Positions 1 to 6,318 of a DNA stretch of 9,890 nucleotides are shown one piece after another (within the stretch, counting starts at the first letter, position 1; each line of letters starts with the position of its first letter). The notes below the pieces were generated by a model. The model searched no databases and was not told the DNA's origin. It was given only the letters and a program-made list of their open reading frames with translations. Origin of the DNA: Sphingomonadales bacterium (GTDB lineage: Bacteria > Pseudomonadota > Alphaproteobacteria > Sphingomonadales > Sphingomonadaceae); NCBI GenBank assembly GCA_004292705.1, contig RDXA01000411.1, positions 1-9,890 of the forward strand, read 5' to 3'. Both the position numbers and the translations under genes were made by a program.

Positions 1-304
1 CTTCGCGCTCGCCCGCACGGTCGAGTATTTCCGTGTGCCGGAGGACGTGCTGGTGATCTGCCTTGGCAAGAGCACCTATGCGCGCTGCGGGATCATCGTG
101 AACGTCACCCCGCTGGAGCCGGGCTGGGAAGGACACGTGACGCTGGAGTTCAGCAACACCACGCCGCTGCCCGCCAAGATCTACGCCAATGAAGGCGCGT
201 GCCAGTTCCTGTTCCTCAAGGGCAACGAACGCTGCGAGATCAGCTACAAGGACCGTGCAGGCAAATATATGGGCCAGCGCGGGGTCACGCTGCCGCGGCT
301 CTAG
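1..304 (+). CDS. dcd: dCTP deaminase, C-terminal part (gene truncated by the window edge)
   Basis: The last 100 or so residues of dCTP deaminase, which converts dCTP to dUTP and ammonia in the cytosol and feeds dUMP and then dTMP synthesis. The reading frame is open from base 2; the real start lies upstream of the window, so the GTG at 35 is only an internal codon. Visible family motifs are GKSTYAR (nucleotide-binding Ser and Arg), VNVTPLEPGWEGHVTLEFSN with the Glu of LEF corresponding to the catalytic glutamate, and the C-terminal YMGQRGVTLPRL tail that closes over the triphosphate. No Dut-type fusion is seen, so it should be the monofunctional deaminase that works together with dUTPase. It converges on the hypothetical gene at 315-713 with only 10 bases between stops and no obvious terminator. 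Confidence 0.95.
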   Translation, partial: FALARTVEYFRVPEDVLVICLGKSTYARCGIIVNVTPLEPGWEGHVTLEFSNTTPLPAKIYANEGACQFLFLKGNERCEISYKDRAGKYMGQRGVTLPRL

Positions 305-314
305 GTCGGCGGCT

Positions 315-713
315 TTACAGCCCCTTGCGGCCGAACCCGCCCGGCCCACGCTGGGGCGGACGCGGGGCCGGACGCTGGAGCGGCGCAACCGGCGCATCGA
401 CGGGCGGCACATCGACCGATGGCGCAGGGTCCACAGGCACCTCGGGCAATGCCGCCGCCTGTTCCTGAAGCTCGGCAAGCCGGCGCTGGATGCGCTCTTC
501 GAAGGTGCCCGCATCATCATCCCGCTTGCACTGCTGCGGTTCGTCTTCGTCCTCGTATTCCATCGTGACCCAGCCGCCCGACAAGGTCTCGACGACCTTC
601 GCCATCGCCTCTTCCTTGGCGTAGTCCTTCAGCTTGTCGAGGAAGGTCGGTTCGGATTCCGTATCGCTCCGGCTGGCCTCGTCGCTTGACTCGCGCTTGT
701 TCCAGAAATCCAT
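315..713 (-). CDS. Small acidic hypothetical protein with a proline-rich tail
   Basis: A 132-residue protein that I do not recognise by family name. The N-terminal half (about residues 1-60) is charged and probably helical (TFLDKLKDYAKEEAMAKVVETL), followed by GGWVTMEYEDEDEP. Residues about 68-88 (GTFEERIQRRLAELQEQAAAL) could form a short coiled coil. The C-terminal 40 residues are rich in Pro, Val and Asp and end in a basic PQRGPGGFGRKGL tail, probably disordered. There is no signal peptide, membrane segment or Cys pair, so it is probably cytosolic. The ATG at 711-713 is preceded by a GGAG about ten bases upstream. The gene is divergent from the oxidoreductase at 820. I prefer this strand to the overlapping plus-strand frames because the product has normal amino-acid composition with a plausible folded part, whereas the others are Arg/Ala/Gly-rich shadows. 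Confidence 0.75.
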   Translation of the reverse strand: MDFWNKRESSDEASRSDTESEPTFLDKLKDYAKEEAMAKVVETLSGGWVTMEYEDEDEPQQCKRDDDAGTFEERIQRRLAELQEQAAALPEVPVDPAPSVDVPPVDAPVAPLQRPAPRPPQRGPGGFGRKGL

Positions 714-735
714 CAGCCCGTGCTCCGTCTTGGCA

Positions 736-753
736 AGTCAGCGGCAGTCAGCG
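736..753. repeat. Two 8-base direct repeats, 10-base period
   Basis: AGTCAGCG occurs at 736-743 and again at 746-753, one helical turn apart, in the gap between two divergent genes. The pair is nested inside an inverted repeat CTTGGCAA (729-736) / TTGCCAAG (767-774). The period of about 10 bases on one face of the helix suits a dimeric regulator, but this is only inferred. Confidence 0.4.
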
Positions 754-774
754 TAAAGCCAACAGGTTGCCAAG

Positions 775-785
775 CCGCTAAGCGG
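775..785. promoter_or_regulatory. Small palindrome upstream of the oxidoreductase gene
   Basis: CCGCT-A-AGCGG is an 11-base perfect inverted repeat 34 bases before the ATG at 820. It could be an operator or a start-proximal RNA hairpin. The sequence is short and GC-rich, so chance is a real alternative. Confidence 0.25.
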
Positions 786-819
786 TGCAAACCCGGCTGA
801 ACCGAAAGAGAGCGACCCC

Positions 820-1998
820 ATGACCACCCCACGCGAATTCGACATCATCGTCTACGGTGCCACCGGCTACACCGGCCGCCTCGTCGCCGAATACCTCGCC
901 CATCATTACGGCAGCCGCGATGATGGCCCCAAGTGGGCCATGGCGGGCCGCAGCCTTGCCAAGCTGGAGGAGGTGCGCGACGAAATCGGTGCCCCCGCCA
1001 CAACGCCGCTGGTGGTCGCCAATGCTGATGACGATGCCGACCTCGAAGCCATGTGCCTGCGCACCAAGGTTGTGCTCACCACGGTCGGCCAGTACCAGCT
1101 CTATGGCGACAAGCTCGTCGCCGCCTGCGTCAAGACCGGCACCGACTATGCCGACCTGTGCGGCGAGCCCGCATGGATGGCTGCCAAGATCGCCGAGCAT
1201 CAGGCTGCGGCCGAAGCCAGCGGCGCGCGCATCTGCTTTTCCTCAGGGTTCGATTCGATCCCGTTCGATCTCGGCGTGATGATGGCGCAGAAGGCCTGCG
1301 TCGAACGCTTCGGCAAGCCCGCCCCGCGCATCCGCGGGCGCGTGCGGGCGATGCAGGGCACCTTCTCGGGCGGCACCGCGGCCAGCCTCGGCGCGACCAT
1401 GAAGGCGGCGGCGAAGGACATTTCGATCATCAACGTGCTGCGCAATCCCTTCGCGCTCACCCCGGGGTTTGAAGGGCCGGACCAGCCCTCGGGCATGATC
1501 CCTTCCTACGAGGACGACCTCGGCAAGTGGTCCGCGCCCTTCGTGATGGCGCCGATCAACACCAAGAACGTGCACCGCACCAACTTCCTGCTCGGCCACC
1601 CCTATGGCAACGATTTCCAGTATGACGAGATGATGCTCACCAGCCCCGGCGAAGCGGGCAAGGCGGCGGCCAACGCGGCGCTGGAATTCATGAAGAACCC
1701 GTTCGGCGCGAAGCCGCCCAAGCCGGGTGAAGGCCCGACCAAGGAGGAGCGTGAGAACGGCTTCTATGACGTCGTCTTCGTCGCCGACATGGCCGACGGG
1801 GGACGCCTGCAATTCGGGGTCAAGGGTCGCTATGATCCGGGTTATGGCTCGACCAGCCGGATGCTTTCGGAAACGGGGATTGCGCTGCTTTCCTGCACGA
1901 AGCCGGGCGGCATTGGCACGCCGGGAAGCTTCCTCGGGGAGGATCTCGTCAAGCGGCTGGAGGAACATGCCGAGCTGACTTTTGCAGTCGAAGACTGA
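820..1998 (+). CDS. Saccharopine dehydrogenase-like NAD(P)-binding oxidoreductase (trans-acting enoyl reductase type)
   Basis: A 392-residue protein of the saccharopine dehydrogenase-like NAD(P)-binding family, close in form to the mycobacterial trans-acting enoyl reductases and related proteins. It has an N-terminal Rossmann fold: beta strand FDIIVYG, then GATGYTG at residues 13-19 (the GxxGxxG dinucleotide loop), and AGRS near 42-45. TDYADLCGE (108-116) and GFDSIPFDLG (143-152) are conserved family segments at the substrate side. Length is near the family norm (about 390-420). The ATG at 820 is preceded by a purine-rich AAAGAGAG and places the Rossmann strand at the correct distance from the N terminus. 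The family acts on diverse substrates and these bacteria do not usually make mycobacterial lipids, so the real substrate is not known. It converges on the receptor gene and shares the terminator at 2005-2039. Confidence 0.9.
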   Translation: MTTPREFDIIVYGATGYTGRLVAEYLAHHYGSRDDGPKWAMAGRSLAKLEEVRDEIGAPATTPLVVANADDDADLEAMCLRTKVVLTTVGQYQLYGDKLVAACVKTGTDYADLCGEPAWMAAKIAEHQAAAEASGARICFSSGFDSIPFDLGVMMAQKACVERFGKPAPRIRGRVRAMQGTFSGGTAASLGATMKAAAKDISIINVLRNPFALTPGFEGPDQPSGMIPSYEDDLGKWSAPFVMAPINTKNVHRTNFLLGHPYGNDFQYDEMMLTSPGEAGKAAANAALEFMKNPFGAKPPKPGEGPTKEERENGFYDVVFVADMADGGRLQFGVKGRYDPGYGSTSRMLSETGIALLSCTKPGGIGTPGSFLGEDLVKRLEEHAELTFAVED

Positions 1999-2004
1999 CG
2001 CATG

Positions 2005-2039
2005 AAAAAGGGGGCAGCCGGTATGCCCGACTGCCCCCT
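2005..2039 (-). terminator. Rho-independent terminator of the receptor gene, possibly bidirectional
   Basis: AGGGGGCAG (2009-2017) pairs perfectly with CTGCCCCCT (2031-2039). After a one-base mismatch, CGG (2019-2021) pairs with CCG (2027-2029), leaving a 5-base loop. The AAAAA at 2005-2009 reads as a T run on the minus strand, directly after the hairpin and about 40 bases past the receptor stop. On the plus strand the hairpin is followed only by CTCTTG, so it would serve the upstream oxidoreductase less well. Confidence 0.85.
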
Positions 2040-2077
2040 CTTGCGACCCTCGCCTGAAGCGATGCGCCCGAGGAGCC

Positions 2078-4264
2078 TCAGAAGCTCAGGCGCACACTCG
2101 CGCGGAAGTTGCGTCCCACTAGCGGGACGAAATCCTTGGTGAAGCTGGCATGGCGTCGGCCATTGACGTCAAAGATGTTATCCGCCGCGACCTGCAAGGT
2201 GACGTTGCGGTTTTCGGCGAACGGTCGCCATGCGATGAGCGCATTCACCAGCGTAAAGCTGTCGGTCGGTGTCTCGAAGGTGGTGATGCGGTCCTGCTGG
2301 CCGAACCATTGCACTTCGCCGCGCAGGTCGAAGGCATCGGTCTGGGCTTCGAGCGCACCGAGCAGGCTCAGCGGCGGGATGCGCGGAACAGCGGTGCCGT
2401 CGGCCAGCTCGGCCTCGACATAGGACGCGCGCAGGTCGGTCAGCAGGCGGAAGCCCTGATTGTCGACCAGCGGGTATGAAAGTTCCGCTTCGACGCCCCA
2501 GAAGTCGGCGTCCTGCTGGAGGTACTGGAACACCGGCAGATCGTCTTCCTCAAGTCCGGTTTCTTCGAGGAAGATGTAATTGTCGAACCACTGGCGGTAG
2601 GCGGTGAGGTTGAAAGTTCCCGCGCCGATGCTGCCCCGCGCATAGGCTTCAAGGCCCCAGGCGCGTTCGGTGGTCAGGTTGGGGTCGCCGATTTCGAAGG
2701 CCTGCGTGGCGATGTGGGGACCGTTGGAGAACAGTTCCTCGGCGCTTGGCGCACGTTCGGCACGTGAGCCGTTGATGCCGATGCGCACGCCTTCCACGCC
2801 TTCATAAACAAGGCCCAGTGCGCCCGAGAAGGTTTCATAGTCGCGCTCGATACCAAGTGCCTGGGCTTTCACATTGGTGAACTCCCCGCGCGCGGCGGCT
2901 TCGATCTGGAACGGGCCAGTGCCGAATTCCTGAAGGGTGAAGAGTGCAACCTGATCGGTGAGGTTCGGCGGGACGTAGGCCTCCGCGCCCACGGCGAAGA
3001 AATCGCGGTGGAGGTACTGAATGCCGCTCGACCCACGCAGGGTGCCGCCGGCGCTCTGCACCAGCTCGGCGCGTGCTTCGAGGCTGGTCGAATCGAACAC
3101 CGTGCCCACTTCGTCGCCCTCGAACTCGGTGTGGGTGTAGTCCGAATAGCCAAAGCGCAGCTTGAGGCGCTCGAACGCGCCTTCACCCAGGTAGACATCG
3201 CCCTTGAAATCGGCGCGGAACTGCTGGAGGCCGATCGAGACGAGCTCTTCGCCTTCCTCTTCGCCGCCTTCTTCCTCTTCGCCTTCCTCGCCGTGGTGAT
3301 GGCCCGCACCGGGGCGGGTCGGGACGCCGTAACGCGAATCGTAATAGCCCACCGATGCGCCAAAGGTGCTCTCGCCGAGGATCAGGCCAAGCCCGGCGTT
3401 GATCGTCCAGCTTTCCGCCGCGCTATTGGGAACGGTGCCGCGCTGGCCAGCAGCCTCGCGCAGTTCGGCGGCCTCTTCCAGCTCGCCCTCTTTTTCTTCC
3501 TCGGCCGCGTCTGCCAGCAAATCGGCACGCAGCGCGTTGGACACCTGAAAGCCGCCAATTTCCACATCAGCTGTCTTGCGCCACGATCCATCGACATGGA
3601 ACACGACATTCGACCCGATGCCGACATCAAGGCTTGCTGCCCCGGTTCGCAGGTTGGTGGCGCTGTCCACCCCGGCAAAGGCATCGATGTGGAAGTCCTC
3701 ATCCGGCATCCGGGTAGGAATGCGCTTGTCGATCACGTTGACCGCGCCGCCGATCGCCTGGCTGCCGTAAAGCAGCACCGCCGGGCCGCGCAGCACTTCG
3801 ATGCGCTCTACGGTGATCGGTTCGATGGTGGTGGCGTGGTCGACCGAGGTGTTCGAGACGTCAGCCGTGCCCACACCATCGACGAGCACGCGCACGCGCT
3901 CGCCTTGCTGGCCGCGCAGCACCGGGCGTGACGAGCCAGGGGCAAAGCTGGTGGCAGAGACACCGGGCAGCTTGGTCAGCAGGTCGCCGATCTGGCCGGT
4001 CACCCCGTCGCGCTGGATCTCGCGGATTTCGAGCACGCTGGTACCGGCCAGTACGTCAAGTTCCTTGAGGCCCGAGGCACTGACAATGATCGTGCCGGTC
4101 GGGTCGGTCTGGCGGTTGTGAACGTCATCCTCGACCAGCGCGGCTGCGTCCCGGGCTGCGTCCTTGGCCTGATCCTGCGCGATCACCGGCGCAGCAAGGC
4201 CGGCACTCGCCAGCACCGCAGCCAGCGCAAGACGGGAGGAAAGGTGGCAGAGATGGTTCGTCAT
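2078..4264 (-). CDS. TonB-dependent outer-membrane receptor, ZnuD-like, probable zinc/metal uptake
   Basis: A 728-residue TonB-dependent receptor, imported by TonB/ExbBD energy across the outer membrane. Residues 1-30 are a signal peptide (hydrophobic RLALAAVLASAGLAAP, cleavage near VIAQ-D). GTIIVSASG (57-65) is a probable TonB box. The plug covers roughly 70-180 (LTKLPGVSATSFAPG, RPVLRGQQGERVRVLVDGV, VERIEVLRGPAVLLYGSQAIGGAVNVI). The barrel runs to the terminal Phe of ASVRLSF, as in outer-membrane proteins. A HHH at 322-324 followed by an almost pure Glu/Gly run to 340 forms a likely metal-binding loop, and an acidic Glu/Ala-rich stretch lies at 251-273. ELFSNGPHIATQAFEIGDPNL resembles ZnuD-type receptors. 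Together with the Zur-like site before the start, this suggests zinc; copper or nickel uptake remains possible. The weak GGGAAG before the ATG is compatible with translation start at 4264. Confidence 0.93.
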   Translation of the reverse strand: MTNHLCHLSSRLALAAVLASAGLAAPVIAQDQAKDAARDAAALVEDDVHNRQTDPTGTIIVSASGLKELDVLAGTSVLEIREIQRDGVTGQIGDLLTKLPGVSATSFAPGSSRPVLRGQQGERVRVLVDGVGTADVSNTSVDHATTIEPITVERIEVLRGPAVLLYGSQAIGGAVNVIDKRIPTRMPDEDFHIDAFAGVDSATNLRTGAASLDVGIGSNVVFHVDGSWRKTADVEIGGFQVSNALRADLLADAAEEEKEGELEEAAELREAAGQRGTVPNSAAESWTINAGLGLILGESTFGASVGYYDSRYGVPTRPGAGHHHGEEGEEEEGGEEEGEELVSIGLQQFRADFKGDVYLGEGAFERLKLRFGYSDYTHTEFEGDEVGTVFDSTSLEARAELVQSAGGTLRGSSGIQYLHRDFFAVGAEAYVPPNLTDQVALFTLQEFGTGPFQIEAAARGEFTNVKAQALGIERDYETFSGALGLVYEGVEGVRIGINGSRAERAPSAEELFSNGPHIATQAFEIGDPNLTTERAWGLEAYARGSIGAGTFNLTAYRQWFDNYIFLEETGLEEDDLPVFQYLQQDADFWGVEAELSYPLVDNQGFRLLTDLRASYVEAELADGTAVPRIPPLSLLGALEAQTDAFDLRGEVQWFGQQDRITTFETPTDSFTLVNALIAWRPFAENRNVTLQVAADNIFDVNGRRHASFTKDFVPLVGRNFRASVRLSF

Positions 4265-4276
4265 GGGCTTCCCGTT

Positions 4277-4297
4277 GCTTATATGAGATAACGTATC
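4277..4297 (-). promoter_or_regulatory. Candidate Zur operator upstream of the receptor gene
   Basis: On the coding strand the site reads GATACGTTAT followed by CTCATATAAGC. The left half matches 8 of 10 positions of the proteobacterial Zur half-site GAAATGTTAT as I recall it. The right half keeps only the ATA-AA core, so dyad symmetry is imperfect (CGTTAT n5 ATAAGC). The site ends 13 bases before the start codon and overlaps the AT-rich CATATA that would be the best -10 element, as expected for a repressor site. The identification is inference. Confidence 0.45.
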
Positions 4298-4436
4298 GTC
4301 CAGCTAGCGCGGGCGGCACTGATTGCAAGGGGGAAACGAACAGGCAGGCCACAGGAGACGACCGACTGCGGCACAATTGCGACAGCGGCCGCGCCCATCG
4401 GCACGACCTGCAATCGCATCATCGATCTCGGAAAAC

Positions 4437-4511
4437 TGGAGCGGGCGAAGGGATTCGAACCCTCGACCCCAACCTTGGCAAGGTTGTGCTCTACCCCTGA
4501 GCTACGCCCGC
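4437..4511 (-). tRNA. tRNA-Gly (anticodon GCC)
   Basis: A 75-base tRNA gene including an encoded CCA (4437-4439). The acceptor arms GCGGGCG and CGCCCGC pair over 7 bases. The D arm is GCTCAGGGGTAGAGC. The anticodon stem-loop contains CTTGCCAAG, with anticodon GCC read from 4477-4479. The T arm contains the canonical GGTTCGAATCC. The encoded CCA and the invariant bases indicate a functional gene. It reads glycine codons GGC and GGU, which are abundant in this GC-rich genome. It stands alone here; no Rho-independent terminator is visible after it, only a short TTTT. Confidence 0.98.
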
Positions 4512-4591
4512 TCACTGGCGCTGACAGAGACCTGGGATTGCCGCGGTTCCTGCCGGAGAGGCGGCGCGATTAGCAGTGCCCCGTGCCCGCT

Positions 4592-4634
4592 GCAAGCGCT
4601 AAATTCGTGCGCCAGCAAGCGCAAAATTCGTGCG
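4592..4634. repeat. Tandem direct repeat, two 20-base units, 19/20 identical
   Basis: Unit 1 (4592-4611) is GCAAGCGCTAAATTCGTGCG and unit 2 (4615-4634) is GCAAGCGCAAAATTCGTGCG, differing at one base and separated by CCA, giving a period of 23. It lies in the gap between the tRNA-Gly gene (reading left) and the ybbN-like operon (reading right). Its left edge overlaps a weak candidate tRNA -35 (TTGCAG on the minus strand, 4590-4595, 17 bases from TAATCG at 4567-4572). It may be a doubled regulator site or a small local duplication. Confidence 0.85.
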
Positions 4635-4699
4635 ATTGGGGCTTGATCGCGCCGGGACGAGCGGCCAGCACAATCGGGCGCTTCACATCGGCGTCAAAC

Positions 4700-4714
4700 G
4701 CCCCACATTGGGGC
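4700..4714 (+). other. Small hairpin in the ybbN leader
   Basis: GCCCCA-CAT-TGGGGC is a 6-base perfect stem with a 3-base loop, about 43 bases before the TTG start. No T run follows, so it is not a terminator. It may be a 5' UTR hairpin if the promoter lies upstream; its significance is unknown. Confidence 0.3.
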
Positions 4715-4743
4715 AAGCGCGTCCCAGACGCAGCACGTAGAGC

Positions 4744-4748
4744 AGGAG
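4744..4748 (+). promoter_or_regulatory. Shine-Dalgarno site that favours the TTG start of the ybbN-like gene
   Basis: AGGAG lies 8 bases before TTG at 4757, the usual spacing. The next in-frame ATG at 4766 would be 17 bases away, which is too far. This supports start at TTG. Confidence 0.6.
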
Positions 4749-4756
4749 CAGATACC

Positions 4757-5695
4757 TTGGCCAGCATGGGACTGAGCATCGACGAACAAAAGGCGGTCGA
4801 GCGTTTTCGCAACGGGGTGGTCGATCCGTCCCAGACCAAGCTTGTCATTCTTGATTTCTGGGCCGAGTGGTGCGGCCCCTGCAAGGCGCTGACCCCGGTG
4901 CTGGAAAAGGTTGCAGGTGAATATGCCGACAAGGGCGTGGTGCTCGCCAAGATCAATGTCGATGAGGAACAGTTCATCGCCGCGCAGTTCCAGGTGCGTT
5001 CGATCCCCACGGTCTACGCCATGTTCCAGGGCCAGCCGGTCGCCGATTTGACCAGTGCCCGCAGCGAATCGCAGCTCAAGGCGATCCTTGATCAACTTCT
5101 GGCGCAATTGCCGGTCCAGGGCGGGGTGAGCCAGCCGGGCGCGCCGCAGGGGCCCTCGCCAGAGGAAATTGCGCAGTTCGTGAAGATGGGTGAGGAAGCG
5201 CTCTCCGCAGGCGACGCCCAGCGCGCTGCGAGCATCTTCGCCCAGATCACCGAATTCGCCGAAGATCATGCCCTGGCCCACGCCGGGCTGGTGCGTGCAC
5301 TGGTGCAACTGGGCGAAGTCGAACAGGCGCGTCAGGTGATGGAGGTGATCGACAGCGATCCGCGCCTTGCCGCCGATGCCGCCATCGCGCCTGCTCGCAG
5401 CGCGCTCGAACTGGCGGGCACACGTGTCGATGACAGCGAGCTTGCGGCCTTGCGCGCTGCCGCTGCCGCCGCGCCCGAGGATATGGCCGCGCAGTTCGCT
5501 TTCGCCGAAGCTGCCTTTGCCGCCGGTAACCGCGACGAGGCCGCCGATACCTTGCTCGCCATGATTGCTGCCGACCGCGAATGGAACGATGGCGCGGCGC
5601 GGGCCAGGCTGCTCAAGATTTTCGAGGCGACGGGCCTCGAAGACGAATGGGTGGTTGGCGTCCGCCGTCGCCTTTCGCGCGTATTGTTCGGATGA
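4757..5695 (+). CDS. ybbN: YbbN/CnoX-type thioredoxin with C-terminal TPR domain
   Basis: A 312-residue cytosolic protein combining a thioredoxin fold with a helical repeat domain, as in E. coli CnoX/YbbN, a redox-controlled holdase that hands clients to GroEL and DnaK. Residues about 10-115 are thioredoxin-like: LVILDFWAEWCGPCK with Cys39-Gly-Pro-Cys42, and the cis-proline in RSIPTVY (Pro84). Both cysteines are present, unlike the E. coli protein, which lacks a full CxxC, so this one may keep oxidoreductase activity. From about 142 onward, segments such as VKMGEEALSAGDAQRAASIFAQ and ALVQLGEVEQARQVMEVI look like TPR helices, and the C terminus ends in GVRRRLSRVLFG. The TTG start gives an N terminus MASMGLSIDEQ; ATG at 4766 is the alternative and would remove three residues. 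Its last bases overlap the next gene (ATGA), so the two are co-translated. Confidence 0.93.
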   Translation: MASMGLSIDEQKAVERFRNGVVDPSQTKLVILDFWAEWCGPCKALTPVLEKVAGEYADKGVVLAKINVDEEQFIAAQFQVRSIPTVYAMFQGQPVADLTSARSESQLKAILDQLLAQLPVQGGVSQPGAPQGPSPEEIAQFVKMGEEALSAGDAQRAASIFAQITEFAEDHALAHAGLVRALVQLGEVEQARQVMEVIDSDPRLAADAAIAPARSALELAGTRVDDSELAALRAAAAAAPEDMAAQFAFAEAAFAAGNRDEAADTLLAMIAADREWNDGAARARLLKIFEATGLEDEWVVGVRRRLSRVLFG

Positions 5696-6318
5696 GCTCT
5701 GCAAACGTGACACGGCGCCTTGCCATCTTCCCGCTGACCTGCGCAGTGCTGTTTCCCGGCATGCAGCTGCCGCTCCACATTTTCGAGCCGCGTTACCGCG
5801 CGATGGTCGGCGATGCGCTGATCCGTGACCGGCTGATTGCGATGATCCAGCCCCAGCGTTCGATCGAGGGCGCCCCCCTTTACCACGTCGGCTGCGTCGG
5901 ACGGATCGGCGAGGTCCAGGCAATGGACGACGGACGATACAACCTCATTCTGGAAGGCACTGCGCGGTTCCGGCTGGTGCGCGAGCTTGATGTCGCAACC
6001 GCTTACCGTCAGGTTGAGGCCGAAATCTACGATGAGGACGAGGACGAAACCCTCACCCACGCCCAGCGCGGCGGGTTCGAGCGCGAGGCGCGGGCCTTTG
6101 CCGATGCGCAAGGTTACAGCGTTGATTGGGATTCGGTCGAGCGGCTCGATGATCGCTCGCTGATCAACGGCGTGTCGCAGATCGCCCCCTTCGATCCGGC
6201 GTCGAAGCAGGCGCTGCTGGAGGCCGAGACACTGACCGAGCGTTGCGAATTGCTGGTGCAGCTCATGCAGTTCTTTGGCCGCACCGACGGCGGCGAAGAG
6301 ATCGTGACGCTTCAATAG
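5692..6318 (+). CDS. Stand-alone LON substrate-binding-domain protein
   Basis: A 208-residue protein made almost entirely of the N-terminal LON domain (PF02190 type), without the AAA+ and Ser-Lys protease parts of Lon. Family segments are LAIFPLTCAVLFPGMQLPLHIFEPRYRAMVGDAL (residues 10-43) and GCVGRIGEVQAMDDGRYNLILEGTARFRLV (67-96). The C-terminal part (about 125-200) is helical, with LLVQLMQFFG near the end. The ATG at 5692 overlaps the preceding stop as ATGA, and gives the expected short lead-in before the LON motif, so I take it over the earlier in-frame ATG at 5581. In Lon this domain recognises substrates, so a free copy beside a chaperone-like thioredoxin suggests a protein quality-control role; the exact function is unknown. 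Confidence 0.93.
   Translation: MSSANVTRRLAIFPLTCAVLFPGMQLPLHIFEPRYRAMVGDALIRDRLIAMIQPQRSIEGAPLYHVGCVGRIGEVQAMDDGRYNLILEGTARFRLVRELDVATAYRQVEAEIYDEDEDETLTHAQRGGFEREARAFADAQGYSVDWDSVERLDDRSLINGVSQIAPFDPASKQALLEAETLTERCELLVQLMQFFGRTDGGEEIVTLQ

Noticed and set aside
1243..1968. 241-codon minus-strand ORF opposite the oxidoreductase
   Set aside because: Composition is Arg/Ala/His-rich with no motif; the plus-strand Rossmann protein is the real gene.
3008..3931. 307-codon plus-strand ORF opposite the receptor gene
   Set aside because: Its FAFLFAAFFLFAF run looks like a membrane segment but is only the antisense of the receptor's Glu-rich codons.
4592..4634. CRISPR-like repeat
   Set aside because: Only two units with a 3-base gap and no spacers or cas genes.
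4323..4646. Plus-strand 107-codon ORF with RRDSNPRPQPWQG
   Set aside because: This is the well-known false protein produced by reading across the tRNA-Gly gene on the opposite strand; the tRNA accounts for the sequence fully.
4583..4756. Longer N terminus for the ybbN-like protein
   Set aside because: The frame is open upstream, but it would translate the tandem repeat and leader hairpin; a good ribosome site and the natural thioredoxin lead-in favour 4757.
4694..5923. 409-codon minus-strand ORF opposite the ybbN-LON operon
   Set aside because: A long antisense frame typical of high-GC DNA. The plus-strand products have clear thioredoxin and LON motifs, and this one has none.
5332..6315. 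327-codon minus-strand ORF opposite the LON gene
   Set aside because: Spans two real genes in antisense, ends in low-complexity Ala/Ser and has no family features.
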